From the NCBI GenBank assembly GCA_023444055.1, contig JAEZRV010000079.1, positions 1-31,230 on the forward strand: a DNA stretch of 31,230 bases. The letters are read 5' to 3'. The notes beneath the pieces were generated by a model that was not told where the DNA came from, made no database searches, and saw nothing but the letters and a program-made list of their open reading frames with translations. The stretch is from Bacillota bacterium. GTDB taxonomy: Bacteria; Bacillota; Clostridia; Acetivibrionales; DSM-1351. Within the stretch, counting starts at the first letter, position 1. Each line of letters begins with the position of its first letter. Shown in pieces: positions 1 through 7,828 of this stretch. The position numbers were made by a program, and so were the translations under genes.

Positions 1-2
1 TC

Positions 3-95
3 ATTAAACCATCAAGTGGTAGGAGGTACGAACTAATCCACAGTATCATAAAACAGCATAGCTCAACCTCAAGAAAAGGTAAAGAAAAGCTATGA
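3..95 (+). CDS. possible C-terminal tail of an upstream gene (partial)
   Basis: An open frame enters from the left edge and runs 30 codons to TGA at 93-95. The visible tail is basic and serine-rich (ends SRKGKEKL). I recognise no family. A reactivation-domain partner of metH or another one-carbon gene would fit the position, but nothing in these residues shows it. The other forward frames close early. The same stretch can form a hairpin (CATAGCT near 58 with AGCTATG near 88), so it may instead be untranslated leader. Low certainty. Confidence 0.15.
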   Translation: MKPSSGRRYELIHSIIKQHSSTSRKGKEKL

Positions 96-106
96 CTATA
101 TAATAC

Positions 107-141
107 GAGGAGGTACCGAGCCCATGCAATTTCTGTCATGA
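107..141 (+). promoter_or_regulatory. strong Shine-Dalgarno with 5-codon leader ORF (MQFLS) overlapping the metH start
   Basis: GAGGAGGT at 107-114 is the best ribosome binding site near metH. At normal spacing it points to ATG 124, not to the metH frame. That ATG opens only five codons (MQFLS) and stops at TGA 139-141, which overlaps ATG 138 of the long metH frame in an ATGATG arrangement. This looks like translational coupling from a leader peptide into metH. A frameshift in the assembly, or a start much further downstream (177) with a weak site, are the alternatives. Confidence 0.35.
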
Positions 142-2588
142 TGTTTTTGTGCGAAATGCTGGGCATGGACATAATTATGAATAAAGCACAGTTTAGAGAA
201 CTTGTTTCAAATAAATTACTTATACTTGATGGTGCTACAGGAACAGAATTACAGAAAAAAGGAATGCCTACAGGTGTATGCCCAGAAAAATGGGTTCTTG
301 AAAATCCTGATGTAATTAAGAGCATCCAGAATGAATATATAAAAGCTGGTTCAAACATAATATATACTTGCACATTCGGCGGAAATCGTATAAAGCTTGA
401 TGAGTTCGGGCTTGGAGATAGAACAGTTGAGATTAACAGGAGCTTAGCACAATACTCAAAAGAAGCAGCTGGTGACAAATGCCTTGTTGCTGGTGATTTA
501 GCTTCTACAGGCAGATTTATAAAACCTCTTGGGGATATGCCCTTTGAAGAATGTGTAAATGTATATAAGGAACAGGTTAAAGGATTATTAGAGGGTGGTG
601 TAGACCTTTTCGTTATAGAAACTATGCTTGACATACAGGAAGCAAGAGCGGCTCTGCTGGCTGTAAAGGAAAGCTGTGATTTACCTGTTTGTGTAAGCAT
701 GAGCTTTGATGAAAATATGACAACTTTGACAGGAACTGATCCAATTACTGCGCTTATTACTCTTCAAAGTCTTGGAGCAGATGTTGTGGGATGTAATTGT
801 TCTACTGGACCTATTCAAATGTTGAAAATCATAACAATGTTGAAGCCTTATGCAAAGGTGCCTTTAATGGCTAAGCCAAATGCTGGTTTGCCTAAGCTCA
901 TTAACGGTACTACAATTTTTGATATGAAGCCAGAGGAATTTGGCACATATACTAAGGAATTTGTAAAAGCAGGAGTAAACCTATTAGGTGGCTGTTGTGG
1001 AACATCTCCTGATTATATTAGACAAATAAAACAGAATAGTGAAGGGTTAAAGCCCAAAGCTATTGATTTTGAACTATATAGTGCAATAACCTCTTCAAGA
1101 AAAACAGTATTTTTTGGATTTAATAAACCGGTTGCTATTGTTGGAGAGAGAATTAATCCAACAGGAAAGAAGCAATTGCAAGCTGAGTTAAGAGAAGGTT
1201 TAACTCATGAAATAAGGAAATTTGCTGCTGAGCAGGTTGAAAAGGGCGCAAATATACTAGATGTTAATGTCGGTATGCCAGGAATTGATGAAAAAGAGAC
1301 AATGCTAAATACTATTAGTCTATTAGGTGGAATCAGTGATGCGCCTCTTTGTCTCGATTCTTCTTCACCTGAAGTACTTGAAGCAGCACTACGAATTTAT
1401 CCCGGAAGAGCGTTGATTAATTCAATTTCACAGGAAAAGGTAAAGCTTGATAAACTCTTACCAGTTGCCGCAAAATATGGAGCTATGTTTATATTACTTC
1501 CTTTAAGTGATGAAGGAGTTCCGGAAAAAGCTGAGCAAAGGAAGGCTATTGTTAAAAATGTTTTTGAAAAAGCATCCGAATATGGTTATCAAAAAAGTGA
1601 TGTTGTAGTAGATGGTTTGGTTATGACAGTTTCAGCCAATCAAGAAGCCGCTCTTGAGACTTTGAATCTGATCGACTGGTGTAGCACAGAATTTGGCTGT
1701 GGAACAATAGTTGGACTTTCAAATGTTTCATTTGGTTTGCCGGAGAGAAGTTGGGTAAATGCGGCTTTTCTAGCTATGGCTGTTAGCAAGGGGCTCACAA
1801 TGGCGATAGCAAATCCATCAAGTGAGTTATTGATGAATATTAAAATGGCTTGCGACGTTATAACAAAGAATGATGTAAACAGCAGAAACTATATATCATA
1901 TTTCGGCAGTCAGCAAAAAACAACAGCTGGTGAAGTGAGAATCCAATCCGAAGATAAAAATACTGGTGAAAAAATATATGCTGCAGTACTTGAAGGTGAT
2001 AATGAAAGCATAGGAGCACTTATAAACAAAGCTTTAGACGAAAAGGTAAGTGCTCGTGATATTGTAGATAATCATTTGATTCCTGCAATTAATCAAGTTG
2101 GAAAGCTTTTTGATGAGAAAAAATATTTTCTTCCTCAATTAATTCAAAGTGCTGAAACTATGAAAAAAGGCTTTACATGCGTTGAACCTTTGCTCAAGCA
2201 AACAGACAATACAGAAGAAAAAGAAGTTGTTATTTTAATGGCTACAGTAAAAGGAGACATTCATGATATTGGCAAGAATATTGTTGCTTTGATGCTTAGA
2301 AACTATGGCTTTAAAGTATACGACTTGGGAAAAGATGTAAGCGCAGAGACTATTATTGAAAAAGCTAAAAGCCTGAATGCACATATTATAGGATTATCTG
2401 CTCTTATGACAACAACTATGGTTGAAATGAAGGATGTAATTAAACTCGCTAAGGAACAGAATTTAAACTGCAAGTTTATGGTTGGGGGAGCTGTTGTAGA
2501 TGCCGAATATGCAGAAGAAATCGGAGCGGACGGTTATTCCAGAGATGCATATGAAGCTGTAAAGCTGGCAAAAAGGCTTTCGGAATAG
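138..2588 (+). CDS. metH: cobalamin-dependent methionine synthase, lacking the SAM-activation domain
   Basis: Transfers the methyl group of 5-methyltetrahydrofolate to homocysteine through methylcobalamin, in the cytoplasm. Domains in order: homocysteine S-methyltransferase (about 20-305) with zinc ligands C221 (in GCNCSTG) and C286/C287 (GGCCGTS); pterin-binding domain (about 330-590, opening VGERINPTGKK); cobalamin cap (about 605-690); B12-binding Rossmann domain with the lower-ligand motif GDIHDIGKN, H709. It ends soon after that domain, so the C-terminal SAM/flavodoxin reactivation domain of the long E. coli enzyme is absent. This is usual in clostridia, where a separate protein is thought to do that job. 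Numbering is from ATG 138; M14 (ATG 177) gives a more typical N-terminus (MNKAQFREL) but has only a weak ribosome site. A terminator hairpin follows at 2665-2708. Confidence 0.95.
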   Translation: MMFLCEMLGMDIIMNKAQFRELVSNKLLILDGATGTELQKKGMPTGVCPEKWVLENPDVIKSIQNEYIKAGSNIIYTCTFGGNRIKLDEFGLGDRTVEINRSLAQYSKEAAGDKCLVAGDLASTGRFIKPLGDMPFEECVNVYKEQVKGLLEGGVDLFVIETMLDIQEARAALLAVKESCDLPVCVSMSFDENMTTLTGTDPITALITLQSLGADVVGCNCSTGPIQMLKIITMLKPYAKVPLMAKPNAGLPKLINGTTIFDMKPEEFGTYTKEFVKAGVNLLGGCCGTSPDYIRQIKQNSEGLKPKAIDFELYSAITSSRKTVFFGFNKPVAIVGERINPTGKKQLQAELREGLTHEIRKFAAEQVEKGANILDVNVGMPGIDEKETMLNTISLLGGISDAPLCLDSSSPEVLEAALRIYPGRALINSISQEKVKLDKLLPVAAKYGAMFILLPLSDEGVPEKAEQRKAIVKNVFEKASEYGYQKSDVVVDGLVMTVSANQEAALETLNLIDWCSTEFGCGTIVGLSNVSFGLPERSWVNAAFLAMAVSKGLTMAIANPSSELLMNIKMACDVITKNDVNSRNYISYFGSQQKTTAGEVRIQSEDKNTGEKIYAAVLEGDNESIGALINKALDEKVSARDIVDNHLIPAINQVGKLFDEKKYFLPQLIQSAETMKKGFTCVEPLLKQTDNTEEKEVVILMATVKGDIHDIGKNIVALMLRNYGFKVYDLGKDVSAETIIEKAKSLNAHIIGLSALMTTTMVEMKDVIKLAKEQNLNCKFMVGGAVVDAEYAEEIGADGYSRDAYEAVKLAKRLSE

Positions 2589-2664
2589 AAAAACATTTTC
2601 TCCAAAATAAGTAGATTTAACTATATTGTTCAATGTGTACTACAATAGTGCTGATTTCTTAAGA

Positions 2665-2708
2665 GGTAAAACTATGATTTATTAATTAATTACATAGTTT
2701 TACCTTTT
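2665..2708 (+). terminator. rho-independent terminator after metH
   Basis: A perfect 12-bp inverted repeat (GGTAAAACTATG at 2665-2676, CATAGTTTTACC at 2693-2704) with a 16-nt AT-only loop is followed directly by TTTT. It lies 77 bp past the metH stop and closes that transcript. Confidence 0.8.
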
Positions 2709-2840
2709 ATGTTTACTCGGTGGACGAACTCTTACGGGTCAAGTCCAGAACGTGTCTCAATAGCGTGAGCCAAGACAAGGGTCTACCACGATGTTAAATT
2801 TTAAGGAAGTGGAGGCTGGTCTGGCGAACATCCTTATTAT
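2709..2840 (+). ncRNA. structured non-coding stretch, probable group II intron domain I relic
   Basis: This stretch has no meaningful ORF, yet it is clearly more GC-rich and structured than its surroundings. It contains phrases of the kind found in the 5' (domain I) part of bacterial group II introns, such as GGGTCAAGTCC, AACGTGTCTCAATAGCG, GAGCCAAGACAAGGGT, GGAAGTGGAGGC and GGTCTGGCGAAC. No reverse transcriptase ORF or domain V hairpin (AGC...GAAA...GTT) follows, so an intact intron is excluded. It would be a truncated copy. The assignment rests on remembered sequence style, not an alignment; another structured RNA is possible. Confidence 0.4.
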
Positions 2841-2890
2841 AATATAAATATTGTTTGTCAACTGCATCGTGTTTTATTGTCGCAAATTAT

Positions 2891-2943
2891 GTTAACCATT
2901 CATAACCTAATAATGAATATATTTCTAATTAGGAGCGGTTAAC
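2891..2943 (+). promoter_or_regulatory. nested inverted repeat enclosing the RBS of the 202-aa gene
   Basis: GTTAACC (2891-2897) is the exact reverse complement of GGTTAAC (2937-2943), which abuts the ATG at 2944. Inside it, ATTCAT (2898-2903) pairs with ATGAAT (2913-2918). The ribosome site AGGAG (2931-2935) sits in the enclosed loop. This could be a repressor site or a translation-control hairpin for the following gene. Function is inferred only from the symmetry. Confidence 0.35.
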
Positions 2944-3552
2944 ATGTTTAAAATAGGTAGAAGAAAACGGAGAAAGAAAAGGATATTTAGTGCATTTAGA
3001 ATATTTAAAAAAAATAGAAACTCACGTTCCAAAAAGAATAATAAAAAAAGTAATTCAAAAGAAGCTATTAACTCTAATATGGCTACTTATGCATATAATA
3101 GTGAAAATAAAGCAGCTAACATGGCAGCTACGGATAACTCAATTGATGAAAACGCTCAAAGAATTAAAATAAAATCTAAGGATAAAGAAAATCGGGAGTA
3201 TGTTGAAAAAGTTAGAAATCAGGTTAAGGAAGTACTAGAAGAAAAATATGATGAAAGTTTTGATAATTTATTTAACGGATTTGAAAAAAGTGGATTTATA
3301 AATAGAGAGAACTTTCTGTTTCGCTTGATATTTATGATTCTGAAAAAGTATGATTTTATAGACATATTTGATGAAAATGGTCAAATAGATCCAAATGCAA
3401 TTGATACAATTTTGAAATCAGTTGTTAAAGATGCATATATAATGATATGTAACGATGAAAATAATAATCACTATAAATGCAATTGTACAGAAGAAACATG
3501 TAATGATTACAATGGTAACACCTACGATGATAGTTTTTATGAAGATGAATAG
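2944..3552 (+). CDS. hypothetical protein, basic N-terminus, acidic Cys-containing tail
   Basis: 202 residues, not recognised. The first 40 or so residues are extremely Lys/Arg-rich (RRKRRKKR at 6-13, then KKNNKKSNSK). The middle (about 80-165) is predicted helical and moderately conserved-looking, with hydrophobic segments (FLFRLIFMILKKYDF) that are too charged for a clear membrane span. The last 30 residues are acidic and include CNCTEETC, a possible metal or disulfide cluster. No signal peptide is visible. AGGAG at 2931-2935 precedes the ATG at good spacing. The gene stands alone between an intron-like relic and a repeat-rich spacer, a setting typical of accessory DNA. The basic end could bind nucleic acid, but nothing proves it. 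Confidence 0.6.
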   Translation: MFKIGRRKRRKKRIFSAFRIFKKNRNSRSKKNNKKSNSKEAINSNMATYAYNSENKAANMAATDNSIDENAQRIKIKSKDKENREYVEKVRNQVKEVLEEKYDESFDNLFNGFEKSGFINRENFLFRLIFMILKKYDFIDIFDENGQIDPNAIDTILKSVVKDAYIMICNDENNNHYKCNCTEETCNDYNGNTYDDSFYEDE

Positions 3553-3559
3553 TAAGATA

Positions 3560-3645
3560 AATATGGAATTGAAATATCAAGTTATTACAAGAAAAGTATG
3601 GAATTAAAATGTAAGATCTTAACCACAAAAGTATGGGATTGTAGT
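3560..3645. repeat. three degenerate tandem direct repeats, 35-nt period
   Basis: The core TATGGRATT begins at 3562, 3597 and 3632, exactly 35 nt apart each time, preceded by AAA-rich sequence. The region between cores is only loosely conserved. The spacing is not a multiple of three, so this is not a decayed coding repeat. It starts just past the stop codon of the 202-aa gene. Confidence 0.5.
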
Positions 3646-3702
3646 TAGCTCAAGAACTATACCACTGAAGACTATAAAGCACGATAAGAATCACATTATA
3701 TC

Positions 3703-3807
3703 AATGGGGCTGTTTTAAAACATCTTTTAACCACATTATATGGTATAGGTTAGAAAAACCTAGGCACAAGATATAATTGTTAAGATGCCTTTTGCGACAG
3801 CCTCATT
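3703..3807. mobile_element. small inverted-repeat (MITE-like) element or IS-end remnant
   Basis: The left end AATGGGGCTGTTTTAAAAC and the right end (read on the minus strand, AATGAGGCTGTCGCAAAAG) are imperfect terminal inverted repeats. GGCTGTCGCAAAA-type ends are familiar from Firmicutes insertion sequences. The interior of about 60 bp has no ORF and holds a small hairpin (TAGGTT/AACCTA near 3747). No clear target duplication is seen. It could also act as a transcription terminator-like hairpin. Confidence 0.4.
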
Positions 3808-4097
3808 TGCGAGTTTGATATTTAGAGATGCGGGCTAATTGCCATAAGCAGGTTAGTGGATTGAGAAAGTTAAAAAACGACAATATACGACATGATAATA
3901 CAAAAAGCCATATAGAAATTGGTCTGTTATATTGCGAAAATTAATAAATTCAAATATAATAAATTAGTAAAGCTCTTTTTGGATGTCTTTGATTTTAACT
4001 GCTAAAGGGATAAAACTCTTGCGAATAGATTTAATTACAATTGGATGTATAGAACAGAGAAAGCGCAAGTAGACGGCGTAAAGAAAGGTGCAATTAC

Positions 4098-5219
4098 ATG
4101 CTGAATAGCGAAAAGAAAAGGCTGATAACAGAAAATGAAATTAAGCCAAATCGTTACGCAGCAAACGCAGTGATTGGCGTTGCTGTAGTACTTCTATTAA
4201 TTTTTGTTTTAAATGAAATGCATATTTATGATGTGAATAATAATTTGATGAGGATTTGCAGTCTTATTTCTCTGATTCTTTTATTTATTCCAAAAATCAT
4301 TGTTCACAACGAAAAATTGTTGTCTCATCCAGCAAGTAAATATGTGATTATGACAGTTATCATGCTCTTGACCTTAGCTATAACAACATTACTGAATGTT
4401 CATGTTACATTGGTATTCATTCTTCCGATGCTACTTGCTTCACAATACCGATCTTATCGAATTTCTTGGATGGCTTTTTTAAGCTCTTGTGTCTGCTGTG
4501 TGTTCTCTCCAATTCTGGCCTATTTATGGGGAACTTGGGACCTGAATTATTTATCTGGATATATTGAGACCGTATGTTCTGTTAAGATTACCGCAAAGCC
4601 TCTAGTGTCTGTGAATGCGTTACTTGATGTGGGCAAAATTGCGCTTTATATGATAATTCCGCAGATTTTAACCTTGTCTGCATTTTCGTTGATCATGTTT
4701 TCAGTGACGAAAAAAGGTATAGAAAATCTGAGAGATCAGATTAAAATAATTCACATGAGCGAGTCCGACAGTCTTACTGGTTTGTTGAATCGGAATAGTT
4801 ATGAAACACATTTTTCTACATATTCTATTGATTGCAAGGTGTCAATTGCCTGCATCTATGCAGATGTGAATGGCCTGCACGAACTGAACAATCGCCTTGG
4901 ACATGCAGCTGGTGACAGAATGCTAAAATCGGTTGCTGAGGCATTTAAAGAACAGTTTGGGACGGAAGACACCTTCCGTATGGGCGGTGATGAATTTCTG
5001 GCATTTACAAAGGATATTGAACAGTTTGAAGTGGAAGAACGGGTGAGAAGAATTAAAGAAGCAACACTATCACAAGGTTATCACGTTTCAATCGGAGTTT
5101 GCTTTATGTCGGCTCCCGATGATATAGAAAGCTTGGTAAATATTGCGGAGCAGAGAATGTCTGAGGATAAGCGGCGTTTTTATGAAAAAGAGGGCATCGA
5201 TAGAAGAAAACGTAGCTGA
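4098..5219 (+). CDS. membrane-bound diguanylate cyclase (GGDEF domain)
   Basis: Makes cyclic di-GMP from two GTP at the cytoplasmic face of the membrane. About six hydrophobic segments fill residues 22-205, the only candidate sensor. A short linker leads to a GGDEF domain (about 225-365) opening with SDSLTGLLNRNSYE and containing DVNGLHELNNRLGHAAGD and the catalytic signature GGDEF at 296-300. The signature is intact, so activity is expected. No RxxD stands five residues upstream, so the usual product-inhibition I-site is missing. There is no EAL domain. The gene is monocistronic in this window. An 8-bp palindrome (CTGACACA/TGTGTCAG) overlaps its stop codon. Confidence 0.9.
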   Translation: MLNSEKKRLITENEIKPNRYAANAVIGVAVVLLLIFVLNEMHIYDVNNNLMRICSLISLILLFIPKIIVHNEKLLSHPASKYVIMTVIMLLTLAITTLLNVHVTLVFILPMLLASQYRSYRISWMAFLSSCVCCVFSPILAYLWGTWDLNYLSGYIETVCSVKITAKPLVSVNALLDVGKIALYMIIPQILTLSAFSLIMFSVTKKGIENLRDQIKIIHMSESDSLTGLLNRNSYETHFSTYSIDCKVSIACIYADVNGLHELNNRLGHAAGDRMLKSVAEAFKEQFGTEDTFRMGGDEFLAFTKDIEQFEVEERVRRIKEATLSQGYHVSIGVCFMSAPDDIESLVNIAEQRMSEDKRRFYEKEGIDRRKRS

Positions 5220-5235
5220 CACAAAATTGTGTCAG
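5216..5235. terminator. hairpin overlapping the GGDEF gene stop
   Basis: CTGACACA (5216-5223) and TGTGTCAG (5228-5235) form a perfect 8-bp stem with a 4-nt loop. There is no T-run behind it, so it may be an attenuated terminator or an mRNA 3'-end protection hairpin. Confidence 0.4.
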
Positions 5236-5407
5236 TTGATTGACGATCCTGTCTTAAAAAAAATAGGACTTCTTCATTCAGAATATCTTCTTTCCACAAA
5301 TTGAACAACTCTCCCGTTTTGTAATTGTAAAAGGTATATCTATCTTGATAGTGATACATCAAATTATATCCACTATTATCTCAGCAAACGTTTGGGTAAA
5401 TTCTATG

Positions 5408-5449
5408 CAAAATCTCCTATCCTATTACCTGAGGTATAGGGGATTTTTG
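5408..5449. terminator. imperfect terminator hairpin with T-tract
   Basis: AAAATCTCCTA near 5409 pairs with TAGGGGATTTT near 5436 through G-T pairs, with an inner TACCT/AGGTA stem, followed by a T-run. Both flanks are A/T tracts, so it could work in either direction. It separates the cyclase from the hydrolase genes. Confidence 0.55.
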
Positions 5450-5466
5450 TATATAAAAAACTATTC

Positions 5467-5495
5467 TTTACAGATTTTGTATAACATTGTATCAT
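5467..5495 (+). promoter_or_regulatory. candidate sigma-A promoter for the GH53 gene
   Basis: TTTACA (5467-5472), a 17-bp spacer and TATCAT (5490-5495) match the housekeeping consensus 5/6 and 4/6. It gives an untranslated leader of about 130 nt before the TTG start at 5630. It lies after the terminator at 5408-5449, which fits the start of a new transcript. Confidence 0.5.
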
Positions 5496-5629
5496 TAAAT
5501 TAAAGTGGAAAATTTCATATACATTTTACCGCTAATAGATAGGTATTATGTTGTTCTTCAAGACTTCTCGCTTAATAACTATAATGACATGATGAGGCTA
5601 TTTATTATGCATAAAAGGGAGGGCTTATT

Positions 5630-7624
5630 TTGAAAAAAAAAGTTTTTGCAATAATGATATCGTTATCATTAATTATTTCTATGTCCATACTACCAGCAAA
5701 TGTAATAGCCAATAGTACGTCTGCAATCAGTTCTTTATCAGAAAACAAATTTCCCGAGGGAGACTTATCATCAGGTACAAATTTTACACAATCTAACACA
5801 ACATTAGCAAATAATGCTCTTGTAGTTGCAGGCGCGGGAACAGTCGGTGACATAAATTACGATGGAAAAATTGATGCTATTGATTTTGCGTTATTAAAAA
5901 AAATATTGTTGGGCTATACTACGGATGGCTTTGACCGCTATGCTGCTGATATTAATCTTGACAGCTCAATAGATGCCATAGATTTAGCAATTCTAAAAAG
6001 CTATCTGTTGGGAGTAATTGATTCATTACCAACAGGTCAATCAAGCAATACAGAGTTCACAAATACTGGCTTTGAACAAGGTAGCCTAAATGGATGGAAA
6101 CTAGGTGCTAAAAATACAACGGGTGCCACTTATGCTTCCTCACGAGCATCTCACACAGGCAAATTCGAATTATCCTGCTATTCAACTTCTGATTATATTT
6201 CGGATATTTATCAAGACATTTACGGCTTACAATCAGGCTATTATTATCTTACTGCTTACGTTGAGAATGGCGGTAATCAGAATAGTGCGTATATTTATGC
6301 CTATGGAGACTCACAAGATAAATGTATGACAGCCATTCCAGTAACAAACGCATTAAATACTGAGGATTCTCAGCCTTATGGGTGGACGTTGGTTACTGTA
6401 AGAGGAATTTATGTGAGAGGAAACGAAAATTTAAGAATTGGTTTTTACAGTGATGCTAATGCAAATAATTGGGTAAACTTAGATGATTTTAAGCTTGTTC
6501 GTGAAAGCGATCAATCACAACAAAAGAAGTTCTATGTTGGAGGAGATATTTCTGAATTATCTTATGTAGAGGACATGGGAGCTAAGTTCTATGACAAGAA
6601 TGGAACTCAACAAGATCCAGTTCAGCTATTAGCAGACAATGGTTGGAATATTGCAAGGCTTAGACTGTATAATAATCCCGGAAAAGGTCGTGGAGATGGT
6701 ACATACTACTGTAAAGATAATTACCAAAACATAAATGATATTTTAAATCTTGCTAAACGTGCAAAAAACTCAGGTATGGCCATTCAGTTAACTTTACATT
6801 ATAGTGATTTTTGGACAAATGGCTTGACTCAAAATATTCCTGCAGATTGGAAGAAGGAGATTTCAGGATTATCTGCGACGGATGCAGTTACTAAATTGGA
6901 AAATTTGGTTTATACATATACAAAAAGTGTTATGCAGCAGATATTAGCACAAGGCATAACACCACAATCAGTATCTCTTGGAAATGAAATACAGGCAGGT
7001 ATATTATACCCATATGGTACCACATCTAATTTTGCAAATTTAGCTAGGTTCCTTAATGCAGGGTACGCAGCGGTAAAAGAGGTAAGTTCTAATACAAAAG
7101 TAATTCTGCATTTAGACGATGCAGGTAATGTTGATAAATATACATGGTTCTTTGGCAACTGTAAAACTTATAATGTTAAATACGATATTATAGGAGCATC
7201 ATATTACCCTTATTACACTAAGCTTACAGCAAACAAGATTGCTGATTTCTGTAACAAGATTAGTGCTAGCTATGATAAGGATATTATCATTATGGAAACT
7301 GGATTCAACTTTAATAAGACTTTGCCAAATGGCTATGAGGGTCAGCTAAAGAATAATGGTGCATATGAGGGCTATTACGAAAGCTCACCAAAAGGTCAAA
7401 AAGATTTTATGCTTGAATTATTCAATGCCTTAAAGAGCGTAAAAGATGGAAGATGCATTGGTGATATTTATTGGGATCCTGTTATGGTAGAACAAAATGG
7501 TGTTGGCTGGGCTATTGTTGAGGCCACTAATAAAGCTGATACAAATGTTGTTTCTAACACAACGCTTTTTGATTTTAACCATGTAATTTTACCGGCTATA
7601 AATGCTTATAAGTACAATAAATAA
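5630..7624 (+). CDS. secreted GH53 endo-beta-1,4-galactanase with N-terminal dockerin and CBM61-like module
   Basis: Cleaves beta-1,4-galactan side chains of pectin (rhamnogalacturonan I / arabinogalactan) outside the cell. Signal peptide 1-27 (KKK, then a hydrophobic core). Type I dockerin about 72-136 with two calcium loops (DINYDGKIDAID and DINLDSSIDAID) for docking on a scaffoldin cohesin. Carbohydrate-binding module about 142-290, resembling CBM61. GH53 barrel about 302-664, opening FYVGGDISELSY; E453 in LGNEI is the expected acid/base and E556 in IMETGF the expected nucleophile, so the enzyme looks active. The start is TTG at 5630, supported by AAAGGGAGGG just upstream and by the signal peptide beginning there. 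Unusually, the dockerin sits directly after the signal peptide rather than at the C-terminus. Confidence 0.92.
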   Translation: MKKKVFAIMISLSLIISMSILPANVIANSTSAISSLSENKFPEGDLSSGTNFTQSNTTLANNALVVAGAGTVGDINYDGKIDAIDFALLKKILLGYTTDGFDRYAADINLDSSIDAIDLAILKSYLLGVIDSLPTGQSSNTEFTNTGFEQGSLNGWKLGAKNTTGATYASSRASHTGKFELSCYSTSDYISDIYQDIYGLQSGYYYLTAYVENGGNQNSAYIYAYGDSQDKCMTAIPVTNALNTEDSQPYGWTLVTVRGIYVRGNENLRIGFYSDANANNWVNLDDFKLVRESDQSQQKKFYVGGDISELSYVEDMGAKFYDKNGTQQDPVQLLADNGWNIARLRLYNNPGKGRGDGTYYCKDNYQNINDILNLAKRAKNSGMAIQLTLHYSDFWTNGLTQNIPADWKKEISGLSATDAVTKLENLVYTYTKSVMQQILAQGITPQSVSLGNEIQAGILYPYGTTSNFANLARFLNAGYAAVKEVSSNTKVILHLDDAGNVDKYTWFFGNCKTYNVKYDIIGASYYPYYTKLTANKIADFCNKISASYDKDIIIMETGFNFNKTLPNGYEGQLKNNGAYEGYYESSPKGQKDFMLELFNALKSVKDGRCIGDIYWDPVMVEQNGVGWAIVEATNKADTNVVSNTTLFDFNHVILPAINAYKYNK

Positions 7625-7828
7625 TTAAAGTTGGTGGTAGAATTCTGTTAAACATAGATTAAAAGCTTATGATTTAATTACGTTAATAATTGGTATAGGT
7701 ATGTGATATATTTCAGTTGATCAATTGCTAAACATAGCTAATTTCCACTCTTTAAGGGGAAGAGATTACAAAATGTAAGAAGTCTCCAATCAAGGAGTTA
7801 AATAAATACAATTTTAAAGGAGGGGAAA

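Larger units (their letters stand above)
3553..4097. other. 545-bp non-coding spacer with repeats
   Basis: No gene is visible here. It holds three 35-nt-period direct repeats at its left end (3560-3645) and a roughly 105-bp inverted-repeat element (3703-3807). The remainder, 3808-4097, is AT-rich with nothing I can name; the ribosome site for the next gene is AAAGG near 4083. Confidence 0.6.

Noticed and set aside
1..137. SAM-I, cobalamin or THF riboswitch before metH
   Set aside because: A hairpin is present, but none of the conserved cores I know for these classes can be found in the visible leader.
3560..3645. CRISPR array
   Set aside because: Only three degenerate cores of about 9 nt, no conserved repeat of 23 nt or more, no cas genes.
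5180..5362. 60-aa minus-strand frame after the cyclase gene
   Set aside because: Some protein-like phrases, but it overlaps the cyclase end and has no ribosome site; not enough to call a relic.
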